64,000 nt of DNA from assembly GCF_018638295.1 (NCBI RefSeq), contig NZ_JABTTS010000006.1, positions 164,981 through 228,980 of the forward strand, read 5' to 3'. This document shows, in pieces, positions 42,776-51,187 of the stretch. The position numbers and the translations under genes are program-made. The stretch is from Streptomyces sp. CHD11. Lineage in GTDB: Bacteria > Actinomycetota > Actinomycetes > Streptomycetales > Streptomycetaceae. Every line of letters starts with the position of its first letter. Position 1 is the stretch's first letter. The notes under the pieces are model-generated. The model did not search any database. It had not been told where the DNA came from and worked only from the letters and a program-made list of their open reading frames with translations.

Positions 42776-43816
42776 GTGGCGTCCCACCGTCGTCCCAAGC
42801 AGCCGAGCCGCGCACGTGTGACCGTGCTGACCACCGCTGCCGCAGCTGCTGTCGTCATGAGCTCCCAGGCGGCCAACGCCGCTCCCAGCGAGAAGCCGAG
42901 CAAGGACGAGGTCAAGGCCAAGGTCGACAAGCTCTACGAGCAGGCCGAGCAGGCCACCGAGAAGTACAACGGCGCCAAGGAGAAGCAGGAGAAGCTCCAG
43001 AAGGAGATCTCCACGATCCAGGACAACGTCGCCAAGGGCCAGCAGGAGCTCAACGAGATGCGCGACGGCCTCGGTTCGATGGCCAGCGCCCAGTACCGCA
43101 GTGGCGGCATAGACCCCTCCCTGCAGCTCTTCCTCTCCGCCGACCCGGACGACTACCTCGACAAGGCGTCCACCCTCGACCAGTTGAGCACCCAGCAGGT
43201 CGATGCGCTGAAGAAGATCCAGGAGAAGCAGCGCGAACTCGCCCAGCAGCGGTCCGAGGCGTCCGAGAAGCTCCAGGACCTCTCCGCCACCCGCACCGAA
43301 CTGGGCAAGAAGAAGAAGGAAGTCCAGGGCAAGCTCTCCTCCGCGCAGAAGTTGCTCAACACCCTCACCGCCGAGCAGAAGGCGCAGCTCAACGAGGAGC
43401 AGAACCGCGCCACCCGCACCAGCGAGCGCGACGCCCTCTCCGTCAACGTCCCGGCCGGCTCCGGCCGCGCCGCCGCGGCCTTCGCCGCGGCCCAGAGCAT
43501 GCTCGGCACCCCGTACGTCTACGGCGCCACCGGCCCGTCCTCCTTCGACTGCTCCGGCCTCACCTCCTGGGCGTACGCGCAGGCCGGCGTCGGCATCCCG
43601 CGCACCTCCGAGGCGCAGACCGGAGCGGGCACCAGGATCTACTCGGTCTCCGACCTCAAGGTCGGAGACCTGGTCTTCTTCTTCAACGACCTGCACCACG
43701 TGGGCCTCTGGGCGGGCAACGGCCAGATCATCCACGCCCCCCGCCCCGGCACCGTCGTGCGCTACGAGTCGATGGACACCATCGGCGGCCCGTTCATGTT
43801 CGGCGTCCGCGTCTGA
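42776..43816 (+). CDS. Secreted NlpC/P60 peptidoglycan endopeptidase with coiled coil
   Basis: 346 aa. Signal peptide ending around AANAAP (residues ~1-36), a long coiled-coil region (~40-215), and a C-terminal NlpC/P60 domain with the catalytic cysteine in SSFDCSGLTSWAYAQ (C259), the histidine in LHHVGLWAG, and HAPRPG. This is the RipA-like layout, in which the coiled coil inhibits or positions the hydrolase. GTG start with AAGGAG. A shorter-promoter paralog follows at 44020, so the pair arose by tandem duplication. Confidence 0.93.
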   Translation: MASHRRPKQPSRARVTVLTTAAAAAVVMSSQAANAAPSEKPSKDEVKAKVDKLYEQAEQATEKYNGAKEKQEKLQKEISTIQDNVAKGQQELNEMRDGLGSMASAQYRSGGIDPSLQLFLSADPDDYLDKASTLDQLSTQQVDALKKIQEKQRELAQQRSEASEKLQDLSATRTELGKKKKEVQGKLSSAQKLLNTLTAEQKAQLNEEQNRATRTSERDALSVNVPAGSGRAAAAFAAAQSMLGTPYVYGATGPSSFDCSGLTSWAYAQAGVGIPRTSEAQTGAGTRIYSVSDLKVGDLVFFFNDLHHVGLWAGNGQIIHAPRPGTVVRYESMDTIGGPFMFGVRV

Positions 43817-44019
43817 CACCTGAGCGCTTCTCCACCGGTCCGGTGCGCCCGTTAGAGGGAATCGCACCGGCACCGGCCGACCCCACGCCCCGCCTTCGAC
43901 GCAGGTCACAGGCGGGGCGTCACCGTGTGTGCGTCCCCGGGCCGTTGGTCCGCCCGCCACCGCCGACGCTACTGTCTGCCGCGTTTCCCTGTCCGTCAGC
44001 GGAAGGAGCACGGCTTCCC

Positions 44020-45039
44020 GTGGGGTCCCATCGCCGTACCGCACCGTCCTCCGGTCCCGACCGGAGCACCGTCGTCGCCCTCGGCCTGCTGTCAGCGGCG
44101 GCCACCGCCCTCGGCGCGGCACCGACGTCCTCGGCGACTCCGTACGACGACACCCGGGCCGACGTGGACCGCCTCTACCAGGAGGCGGAGAAGGCCACCG
44201 AGGCGTACAACGCGGCCGACGAGCGCGCCGACGGCCTGCGCCGGCAGATCGCCGCGATGCAGGACGGCATCGCCCGCAAGCAGAGCCGCGTCAACACCAT
44301 GCGGGAGTCGCTGGGTTCACTCGCCGGCGCCCAGTACCGCTCCGGCGGCCTCGAACCGACCCTCGCCCTGCTGCTCTCCGACGACCCGGAGGACTACCTC
44401 GAGAAGGCCTCCGTCCTCGACCGGATCACCGTCCACCAGGCCGGTGAGCTGAGCAGACTCCGCGGCGTCCTGCGCTCCCTCGCCCAGGACCGCGCGGAGG
44501 CGACCGGCCGGCTCGGCGCGCTGGAGAAGAGCCGCAAGGCCGTCGCCGCCCACAAGCGGACCGTCGAGAAGAAACTCGCCGAGGCGCGCCGGCTGCTGGG
44601 CTCCCTCCCGGCCGGCGAACGCGCCGCCTGGGACCGTGCCACCCGCTCCGCCCGCACGGACATCCTCCCCGGCCCCGGCGCCATGCCCTCCTCGGCCCGC
44701 GCGGCCGCCGCCGTCGCCGCCGCCCGCTCCGCCCTCGGCAGGCCCTACGTCTGGGGCGCCAACGGTCCCGCCGGCTTCGACTGCTCCGGGCTCACCCAGT
44801 GGTCGTACGCCCAGGCCGGGGTCGCGCTGCCGCGCACCTCCCAGGCCCAGCGGTACGCCGGCCGCCAGGTCCCGCTCTCCGAGGCCCGCCCCGGCGACCT
44901 GGTCGTCTACCGCTCCGACGCCTCCCACGTCGGGATGTACATGGGCAACGGCCAGGTGATCCACGCGCCCTACCCCGGCGCACCGGTGCGCTACGACCCG
45001 GTCGGGATGATGCCGGTCTCCTCGGTCACCAGGGTCTGA
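44020..45039 (+). CDS. Secreted NlpC/P60 peptidoglycan endopeptidase, paralog
   Basis: 339 aa from GTG 44020 (VGSHRRTAPSSGPDRSTVVA), with GGAAGGAG upstream. Same layout as the upstream gene: signal (cleavage near SSATPYDD), coiled coil with near-identical phrases (AQYRSGGLEPTLALLLSDDP, EDYLEKASVLD), and an NlpC/P60 domain with GFDCSGLTQWSYAQAG and HVGMYMGNGQVIHAP. Clear tandem paralog, more GC- and Arg-rich. The two may act at different growth stages. About 200 bp separate them, with a weak hairpin. Confidence 0.9.
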   Translation: MGSHRRTAPSSGPDRSTVVALGLLSAAATALGAAPTSSATPYDDTRADVDRLYQEAEKATEAYNAADERADGLRRQIAAMQDGIARKQSRVNTMRESLGSLAGAQYRSGGLEPTLALLLSDDPEDYLEKASVLDRITVHQAGELSRLRGVLRSLAQDRAEATGRLGALEKSRKAVAAHKRTVEKKLAEARRLLGSLPAGERAAWDRATRSARTDILPGPGAMPSSARAAAAVAAARSALGRPYVWGANGPAGFDCSGLTQWSYAQAGVALPRTSQAQRYAGRQVPLSEARPGDLVVYRSDASHVGMYMGNGQVIHAPYPGAPVRYDPVGMMPVSSVTRV

Positions 45040-45072
45040 CCGGGACGGCCCGCCCCCCGTACCCTCGGAGAG

Positions 45073-46263
45073 GTGGCTGGTCGAAAGCGGGTGCCGGGGG
45101 CGTCGGTGACGGCGCTGTGTCTGCTGCTGGTCGCCCTGGTGTCGTGCGGCGGCGGGCCGGTCGCCGACGCCGCCCGCACCCAGGTGCAGTCGCTGCTCGA
45201 CCGGCGCGCGGAGGCAGTCCTCGACCGCGACGCCGCCGCCTTCGCCGGCACCGGCACCCGGGCCGGGTTCGACAACCTGCGCGCGGTACCGCTCGCGGAC
45301 TGGTCCTACCGCGTCACCGCCCTGGACCGCACCGGCGACTCCGCCACCGCCTCCGCCGACCTGAGCTACCGAGTCGAGGGTCACGACCGGTCCCCGGTCG
45401 TCACCGCCCGCTCCCTGAGTCTCAGCCGGGACCGGGACGGCGACTGGTCCGTCGACTCCGACCGTCCCGCGCGCACGTCCGGACAGCAGTTGTGGGACCA
45501 GGGTCCGGCACGGGCCGTCCGGGGCGAGCGGAGCCTGGTGCTGGGCGTCGGGCAGCCCGCCGGGAAGCTGCGCGACTACGCCGAACTGGCGGACCGCGCG
45601 GTACCGGCCGTGTCCGACGCCTGGGGCCCGCGGTGGACCCGCCGGGTCGTCGTCATCGTCCCGGGGTCCCTGGAGGGCATGGCGGGCCTGCTGGGCTCTC
45701 CCGCCGCCTCCTACCGGGGGATCGCGGCGGTCACCACCGGCGCCACCGGCACGGACGGGAGGGCCCCGGCGGACCGCGTCATCGTCAACCCCGACGCCTT
45801 CGGGCTGCTCGGCGCCCCGGGCCGGCAGATCGTCCTCACCCATGAGACCGCCCACGTCGCCACCCGCGCCCACACCTCCGCGTCGACCCCGCTGTGGCTG
45901 TCCGAGGGGTTCGCCGACTGGGTCGGCTACCGCGGCGGCGACCGCGCCCCCGCCGCAATTGCACCGGAACTCGCCCACGCGGTGGGCCGGGGGGAGGTGC
46001 CCGGCGCGCTGCCGGAGGACGAGGACTTCGGCTTCTCGGGCGACGCGGACGGCCTGGCACGGGCCTACGAGGGCGGCTGGCTGGCCTGCCGCATGATCGC
46101 CGACCACTGGGGCGAGGAACACCTCCGCGCCTTCTACCGCACGGTGGGCGCCCACCCCTCCCGCGACGGCGCGGTCGAACACGCCCTGACCAAGGTCCTC
46201 GACACCACCCCGGAGGCCTTCACCCTCCAGTGGCACGACTACCTGCAAACCACCCTCACCTGA
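45073..46263 (+). CDS. Putative metallopeptidase lipoprotein
   Basis: 396 aa. Signal with lipobox LVALVSC (C25). An N-terminal NTF2-like region (~30-135) is followed by a gluzincin-type core: HETAH (257-261) with a downstream glutamate in LWLSEGFADWVG (E278) and a helical C-terminal region. This matches zincin metallopeptidases anchored outside the membrane. The start is uncertain: GTG 45073 has GGAG too close, and GTG 45091 or the GTG before TALCLL would still leave a lipoprotein signal. It stops at a C-rich tract, immediately beyond which begins the broken SWIM gene on the other strand. Confidence 0.8.
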   Translation: MAGRKRVPGASVTALCLLLVALVSCGGGPVADAARTQVQSLLDRRAEAVLDRDAAAFAGTGTRAGFDNLRAVPLADWSYRVTALDRTGDSATASADLSYRVEGHDRSPVVTARSLSLSRDRDGDWSVDSDRPARTSGQQLWDQGPARAVRGERSLVLGVGQPAGKLRDYAELADRAVPAVSDAWGPRWTRRVVVIVPGSLEGMAGLLGSPAASYRGIAAVTTGATGTDGRAPADRVIVNPDAFGLLGAPGRQIVLTHETAHVATRAHTSASTPLWLSEGFADWVGYRGGDRAPAAIAPELAHAVGRGEVPGALPEDEDFGFSGDADGLARAYEGGWLACRMIADHWGEEHLRAFYRTVGAHPSRDGAVEHALTKVLDTTPEAFTLQWHDYLQTTLT

Positions 46264-46300
46264 CTCCCCGCCCCCGCCCCCGCCCGGGACGGGTATCACC
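46264..46300. other. Putative rearrangement junction (C-rich tract)
   Basis: The metallopeptidase stop (46261-46263) is followed at once by CTCCCCGCCCCCGCCCCCGC, and the SWIM-gene homology ends in the same tract. Two convergent genes therefore share zero spacer, and one of them lacks its C-terminal coding part. A simple C-run here could have mediated recombination. Confidence 0.55.
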
Positions 46301-47433
46301 TGGTCCAGCGTCACAGGGACCGACTCCAGCCACGGGTCGTCGCGCAGTGCCTCGCCGTAGCGGGCGAGAGCCCCGGCCGTCGTCGTGCCCGGCGGTCGCA
46401 CGGTGGTCGGTGCGGGCGGTGCGAACCGTTCTCCCAGGGCCGCCCTCGGCTGCCCCGCCCCCGGGTAGGCGGTCAGCTCCGCGTCCAGGGCCACGCCGAC
46501 CGGCAGCGTGAGCTCCGGGGTGCGGCCCGCCGCGCCGTAGGAAAGGAGCAGCGCCGTACGCCCCGAGCAGGTGCCGTACAGCCAGATGCGGCGGGTCGTC
46601 AGCCGGCTGTCCGCCGTGTCGTACCGGGCGAGGACCAGCCAGCGGTCCCGGACCGGCGGGCCGTCCGCCGAGGCGGGCAGGCCGATGCGCGAGCGGACGG
46701 TCGCGGCAAGATCCTCCGTGAGCCGGTCACGGCGCAGCCAGGCGCGGGCCAGCAGATGGAGCAGCGCACACTCCTCCAGCAGTCGCACCGGACGGCCCGG
46801 CCCGGTGCCCGGGAGCGCCCCCAGCTCCCGCACCCGGGCGGCCAGCCCCTGTGCCTGGGCGTCGACCATGCGGGCCGCGGTCTCCTCCCACAGGCCGGGC
46901 CCCGCCTGATCGGCCGCGGCCAGACCGCCCCGGAGCAGATCCGCCAGACGCTGCTCCAGCTCCTCGGCGCCCGCGGTGACCCGCTCGGCCCGGCGCTCCG
47001 CCCTGCGCCGCGCCGCCTCGGGGGCGGCGGGACCCGGGCCGTCCGCGGACCCTTCTCCCCCGGCGCTTCCCCCGGCGCGGGTGCGCCCGCCGGTGATCCA
47101 CTGCTCGGCCCAGTCCGGCATCTCCGCCACCGGCACCGCTTCCCCTCCTTCCGCCCGGAGCAGCAGCAGGCCGAGCGCGTGCGCGCACGGGACGCGCACG
47201 CTCGGACAACTGCAGGTGAACGCGGGCCCGGAGGCCGCCGCGACGTCGACGACCGTCCGGTACGGCGCGCCGAGGCCGCCCTCGCACAGCCCCCACACCC
47301 CGCCCTCGCCGAAGCCGCCGACCGCCGACCACGACCCGGCCGCGCCGAGTTCGCCTCCCGCCATGCGTGACTCCGCGTCAGGCGCCAGTGCCAGCACCCG
47401 GTCAGCGGTCCAGCGCACCCCCTGCTCAGTCAT
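46285..47433 (-). pseudogene. SWIM zinc-finger protein gene, 3'-truncated
   Basis: From ATG 47433 the frame encodes MTEQGVRWTADRVLALAPDA, then the SWIM motif CSCPSVRVPCAH (CxC-x6-CxH) around residues 73-84, and a long helical region as in bacterial SWIM-domain proteins. Homology appears to stop after ...WLESVPVTLDQVIPVP near 46290. The last ~50-60 residues usual in this family are missing; the frame simply runs on as antisense of the metallopeptidase and second NlpC genes to 44317. I infer a rearrangement that cut off the gene's end. The promoter is intact and closely matches the RecA-NDp consensus, so a transcript antisense to the neighbours may be made. Function of SWIM proteins in bacteria: probably DNA or protein binding. 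Confidence 0.6.
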
Positions 47434-47440
47434 GACACCG

Positions 47441-47530
47441 AAACTAGATCCCGCCACTGACAATCGGCCCGGAGAGCGCACCGGTGCAGCTCAGAGCGAT
47501 TGTCAGTGGCGTGGTGCACGGTGGGTGGCA
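47441..47530. promoter_or_regulatory. Divergent DNA-damage (RecA-NDp/PafBC-type) promoters between SWIM and MoxR genes
   Basis: A perfect 14-bp inverted repeat, GCCACTGACAATCG (47453-47466) and CGATTGTCAGTGGC (47497-47510), separated by 30 bp. Each half contains TTGTCAGTGG, the conserved upstream element of the RecA-independent DNA-damage promoter of Actinobacteria. On the SWIM side it is followed 7 nt later by a perfect -10, TAGTTT (47441-47446 complement), and the ATG lies 7 nt beyond that, implying a leaderless mRNA. On the MoxR side the -10 is poorer (CACGGT), with the start codon about 50 bp downstream. Confidence 0.7.
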
Positions 47531-47565
47531 GATCCGAACCGGCCGAGCTGGAGGGGGACTCAGCC

Positions 47566-48807
47566 ATGGCTGTGCCTGTTGAACCGACACCCGTCGACCC
47601 GAACCGGAACGGCTCCGCGCCCGCGAACACACCCGCGAACACGTCCGCGAACACGCTCAGCCCGCCCGCCGACATGCCCTCGGAACCGCCCCTGACCTCA
47701 GCCCCCGTAGGGACGGCGCACACCGACGCGGACGCGCTGCGGCCGCACGCCGAGGACGCCTTCGCCGCCGAACTCGTCGCGCTGGCCGCGCAGGACGACC
47801 GGCCGCGCCCGGCCCGCTGGCGGCTGTCGCCGTGGGCCGTCGCCACCTATCTGCTCGGCGGCACCCTGCCGGACGGCACGGTGATCACGCCGAAGTACGT
47901 CGGCCCGCGCCGGATCGTCGAGGTCGCGGTCACCACTCTCGCCACCGACCGGGCGCTGCTGCTGCTCGGGGTGCCCGGCACGGCGAAGACCTGGGTCTCC
48001 GAGCATCTGGCCGCCGCGGTCAGCGGGGACTCCACCCTGCTGGTGCAGGGCACGGCCGGCACGCCGGAGGAGGCCATCCGCTACGGCTGGAACTACGCCC
48101 GGCTGCTCGCCCACGGGCCCGGCCGGGACGCGCTCGTGCCCAGTCCGGTGATGCGGGCCATGGCCGAGGGCATGACGGCCCGTGTCGAGGAACTGACCCG
48201 GATCCCGGCCGACGTCCAGGACGCGCTGATCACGATCCTGTCGGAGAAGACGCTGCCGATACCGGAGCTCGGCCAGGAGGTGCAGGCGGTCCGCGGCTTC
48301 AACGTGATCGCCACGGCCAACGACCGCGACCGCGGGGTCAACGAGCTGTCCAGCGCCCTGCGCCGCCGGTTCAACACCGTGGTGCTGCCGCTGCCGGAGA
48401 CCCCCGAGGCGGAGGTCGACATCGTCTCCCGCCGGGTCGGTCAGATCGGCCGTTCCCTCGACCTGCCGGCCGTGCCCGACGGTATCGACGAGATCCGCCG
48501 CGTCGTCACCGTCTTCCGCGAGCTGCGCGACGGGATCACGGCCGACGGCCGCACCAGGCTCAAGTCGCCCAGCGGCACGCTGTCGACGGCCGAGGCGATC
48601 TCCGTCGTCACGGGCGGGCTGGCGCTGGCCGCCCACTTCGGCGACGGCGTGCTGCGGGCCGGGGACGTCGCCGCGGGCATCCTCGGCGCGGTGGTCCGCG
48701 ACCCGGCGGCGGACCGCGTCGTCTGGCAGGAGTACCTGGAGACCGTCGTCCGGGAGCGCGACGGCTGGAAGGACTTCTACCGGGCCTGCCGGGAGGCCGG
48801 CGCGTGA
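47566..48807 (+). CDS. MoxR-type AAA+ ATPase
   Basis: 413 aa from ATG 47566 with GGAGGGGG upstream. The N-terminus is a low-complexity linker (ANTPANTSANT repeat), then a AAA+ core: Walker A GVPGTAKT (135-142), the Walker B position reading ARVEEL (E208-E209 instead of Asp-Glu), sensor-1 ATANDRDRG and the arginine-rich SSALRRRFN. It has the MoxR-family layout, and such ATPases remodel or load partners with VWA domains, as here. Its stop overlaps the DUF5682 start (GTGA). It is the first gene of a three-gene coupled operon. Confidence 0.92.
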   Translation: MAVPVEPTPVDPNRNGSAPANTPANTSANTLSPPADMPSEPPLTSAPVGTAHTDADALRPHAEDAFAAELVALAAQDDRPRPARWRLSPWAVATYLLGGTLPDGTVITPKYVGPRRIVEVAVTTLATDRALLLLGVPGTAKTWVSEHLAAAVSGDSTLLVQGTAGTPEEAIRYGWNYARLLAHGPGRDALVPSPVMRAMAEGMTARVEELTRIPADVQDALITILSEKTLPIPELGQEVQAVRGFNVIATANDRDRGVNELSSALRRRFNTVVLPLPETPEAEVDIVSRRVGQIGRSLDLPAVPDGIDEIRRVVTVFRELRDGITADGRTRLKSPSGTLSTAEAISVVTGGLALAAHFGDGVLRAGDVAAGILGAVVRDPAADRVVWQEYLETVVRERDGWKDFYRACREAGA

Positions 48808-51158
48808 GCGGAGGGAACGCGGACGCCGCACGGCCACTGCTGCTCGGGGTGCGGCATCACGGCCCGGGGTCGGCGCGGGCGGTGCGGGCGGTGCTGGAGG
48901 AGGTCCGGCCGGGCATCGTGCTGATCGAGGGGCCGCCGGAGGCGGACGCGCTGGTCCCGCTGGCCGCCGAGGAGGACATGCGGCCGCCCGTCGCCCTGCT
49001 CGCCCATGCCGTGGACGAGCCCGGCCGCTCGGCTTTCTGGCCACTGGCCGAGTTCTCCCCGGAGTGGGTCGCCCTGCGCTGGGCGCTGGAGCACGGAGTC
49101 CCGGTCCGCTTCATCGACCTGCCGGCGGCACACACGCTGACCCGGGAGTGGGACGAGGAGCGCGAGGGGGAGGGTGGCGTGCCCTGGCCGGCAGCCGACG
49201 TGCGGGTCGACCCCCTCGGCGTGCTGGCGGCGACGGCCGGGTACGACGACGCCGAGCGGTGGTGGGAGGACGTCGTCGAGCACCGGGGCGTGGGGAAGGG
49301 GGACCCCCTCGCGCCGTTCACCGCGCTGGAGGAGGCCATGACCGCGCTGCGGGAGGAGTACGGCAGCGGGGGACACCACCGCGATCTCGTGCGCGAGGCC
49401 CATATGCGGCTGCGGATCCGCGCGGCGCGGCGGGAGACCGAGGACGGTGTGGCCGTGGTGTGCGGAGCCTGGCATGTGCCGGCCCTGCGGCAGGGGACCA
49501 CGGTCGCCGCCGACCGGGCCCTGCTGAAAGGGCTGCCCAGGGTGAAGGCGGACATGACCTGGGTGCCGTGGACCCACCGCAGACTCTCCCGGGCGAGCGG
49601 CTACGGGGCGGGCATCGGCTCACCCGGCTGGTACGGGCACCTCTTCTCCGTCCCGGACCGGCCGGTGGAGCGGTGGCTGACCAAGGTGGCCGGGCTGCTG
49701 CGGGCGGAGGACCGTACCGTCTCGGCCGCGCATGTGATCGAGGCCGTGCGGCTGGCGGAGACCCTCGCCGCGATGCGCGGACGTCCGCTGGCTGGGCTGA
49801 GCGAGACGGCCGACGCGGTACGGGCGGTGATGTGTGAGGGCTCCGACGTGCCGTTGGCCCTGATCCACGACCGGCTGGTGGTCGGGGATGTCCTGGGGGA
49901 GGTGCCGGCCGCGGCGCCCGCCGTGCCGCTGCAGCGGGACCTCACGCGGATCCAGCGCCGCCTGCGGCTGAAACCGCAGGCGGCCGAGCGGGAACTGGAG
50001 CTCGACCTGCGCAAGGAGACCGACGCGGAGCGCGGCAGACTGCTGCACCGGCTGCGGCTGCTCGGCATCGGCTGGGGAGAGCCGGCCGTCTCGCGCGGCA
50101 GCACCGGGACCTTCCGCGAGACCTGGCGGTTGCGCTGGGAACCGGAGCTGTCCGTGCGGGTCGCTGAGGCGGGGGTGTGGGGGACGACCGTCCACGCTGC
50201 CGCGACCGCCAAGGCACGGACGGACGCCGTCGCCGCGCGGAACCTCGGCACGGTCACCGGGCTCGCCGAGCACTGCCTGCTGGCCGGGCTGTCCGAGGCG
50301 CTGCCCACGGTGATGCGGGTCCTCGCCGACCGCGCCGCCCTCGACACCGACGTCGGCCATCTCGCCCAGGCGCTGCCCGCCCTGGTCCGCTCGCTGCGCT
50401 ACGGCGATGTGCGTGGCACGGACACCGTCGCGCTGGCCGAGGTCGCCGCCGGACTCGCCGAGCGGGTCTTCGTCGGGCTGCCCCCGGCCTGCGCCGCACT
50501 GGACGCGGACGCCGCGGAGGAGATGCGGGGCCATGTCGACGCGGTGCACGGAGCGGTCGGCCTGCTCGGCGACTCCCCTGCCCCGGGGGACGGGAGACTG
50601 CGCGTCCGCTGGCACTCGGTGCTGCGGACGCTCTGCGCCCGGGACGCCGTGCCGGGTGTCATACGGGGCCGGTCGGTGCGGCTGTTGCTGGACGCCGGGG
50701 AGCTGGCGGGGGAGGAGGCGGCGCGGCTGATGGGACTCGTGCTGTCGCCGGGCACACCGCCGGCGGACGCGGCCGCGTGGATCGAGGGGTTCGTCGGCCA
50801 GGGGTCCGGCGGCGGGTTGCTCCTGGTCCACGACGAACGGCTGTTCGGCCTGGTCGACGCCTGGCTGACGGGCGTGCAGGCGGAGGTGTTCGGGGACGTA
50901 CTGCCACTGCTGCGGCGTACGTTCTCGGCGTACGAGCCGGGGGTGCGGCGCACCCTCGGCGAACTGGTCAGGCGCGGACCGCGCGCCCGGTGGAGCGTGA
51001 CGGACGCCGGGGGACCCGGCACCGCGGGCTTCGCGACCGGGATCGACACGGCACGAGCCGACGCCGTACTGCCCGTCCTGCGACTGCTGCTGGGCCCGGA
51101 CACGGACGGCGACGCGGCGAGTACCGGGCCGCCCGGAGCGGCCGGGGCGGCGCGATGA
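48804..51158 (+). CDS. DUF5682 family protein (TraB/ChaN-like motifs)
   Basis: 784 aa from GTG 48804, coupled to the MoxR gene. The N-terminal ~225 residues hold the motifs VRHHGPGS (16-23), IEGPPEAD (41-48) and GAWHVP (221-226). Their order and spacing (xHHGxGS, E near a Pro-Pro, then GxxH) recall the TraB/TIKI/ChaN/EreA superfamily, in which His/Glu residues form a metal-dependent catalytic site. The rest (~230-784) is largely helical with Leu/Arg/Glu repeats. No membrane segment or signal is seen, so it should be cytosolic. DUF5682 is usually found with MoxR and VWA genes. Enzymatic activity is inferred only. Confidence 0.8.
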   Translation: MSGGNADAARPLLLGVRHHGPGSARAVRAVLEEVRPGIVLIEGPPEADALVPLAAEEDMRPPVALLAHAVDEPGRSAFWPLAEFSPEWVALRWALEHGVPVRFIDLPAAHTLTREWDEEREGEGGVPWPAADVRVDPLGVLAATAGYDDAERWWEDVVEHRGVGKGDPLAPFTALEEAMTALREEYGSGGHHRDLVREAHMRLRIRAARRETEDGVAVVCGAWHVPALRQGTTVAADRALLKGLPRVKADMTWVPWTHRRLSRASGYGAGIGSPGWYGHLFSVPDRPVERWLTKVAGLLRAEDRTVSAAHVIEAVRLAETLAAMRGRPLAGLSETADAVRAVMCEGSDVPLALIHDRLVVGDVLGEVPAAAPAVPLQRDLTRIQRRLRLKPQAAERELELDLRKETDAERGRLLHRLRLLGIGWGEPAVSRGSTGTFRETWRLRWEPELSVRVAEAGVWGTTVHAAATAKARTDAVAARNLGTVTGLAEHCLLAGLSEALPTVMRVLADRAALDTDVGHLAQALPALVRSLRYGDVRGTDTVALAEVAAGLAERVFVGLPPACAALDADAAEEMRGHVDAVHGAVGLLGDSPAPGDGRLRVRWHSVLRTLCARDAVPGVIRGRSVRLLLDAGELAGEEAARLMGLVLSPGTPPADAAAWIEGFVGQGSGGGLLLVHDERLFGLVDAWLTGVQAEVFGDVLPLLRRTFSAYEPGVRRTLGELVRRGPRARWSVTDAGGPGTAGFATGIDTARADAVLPVLRLLLGPDTDGDAASTGPPGAAGAAR

Positions 51159-51187
51159 CGGACGCACACCGGGAGGAGGAGACGGAC

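Noticed and set aside
44317..47481. A single 1054-residue reading frame on the minus strand
   Set aside because: Only the first ~385 residues look like a protein family (SWIM). The rest is the reverse complement of two real plus-strand genes with clear domains, so I call a truncated gene rather than one long protein.
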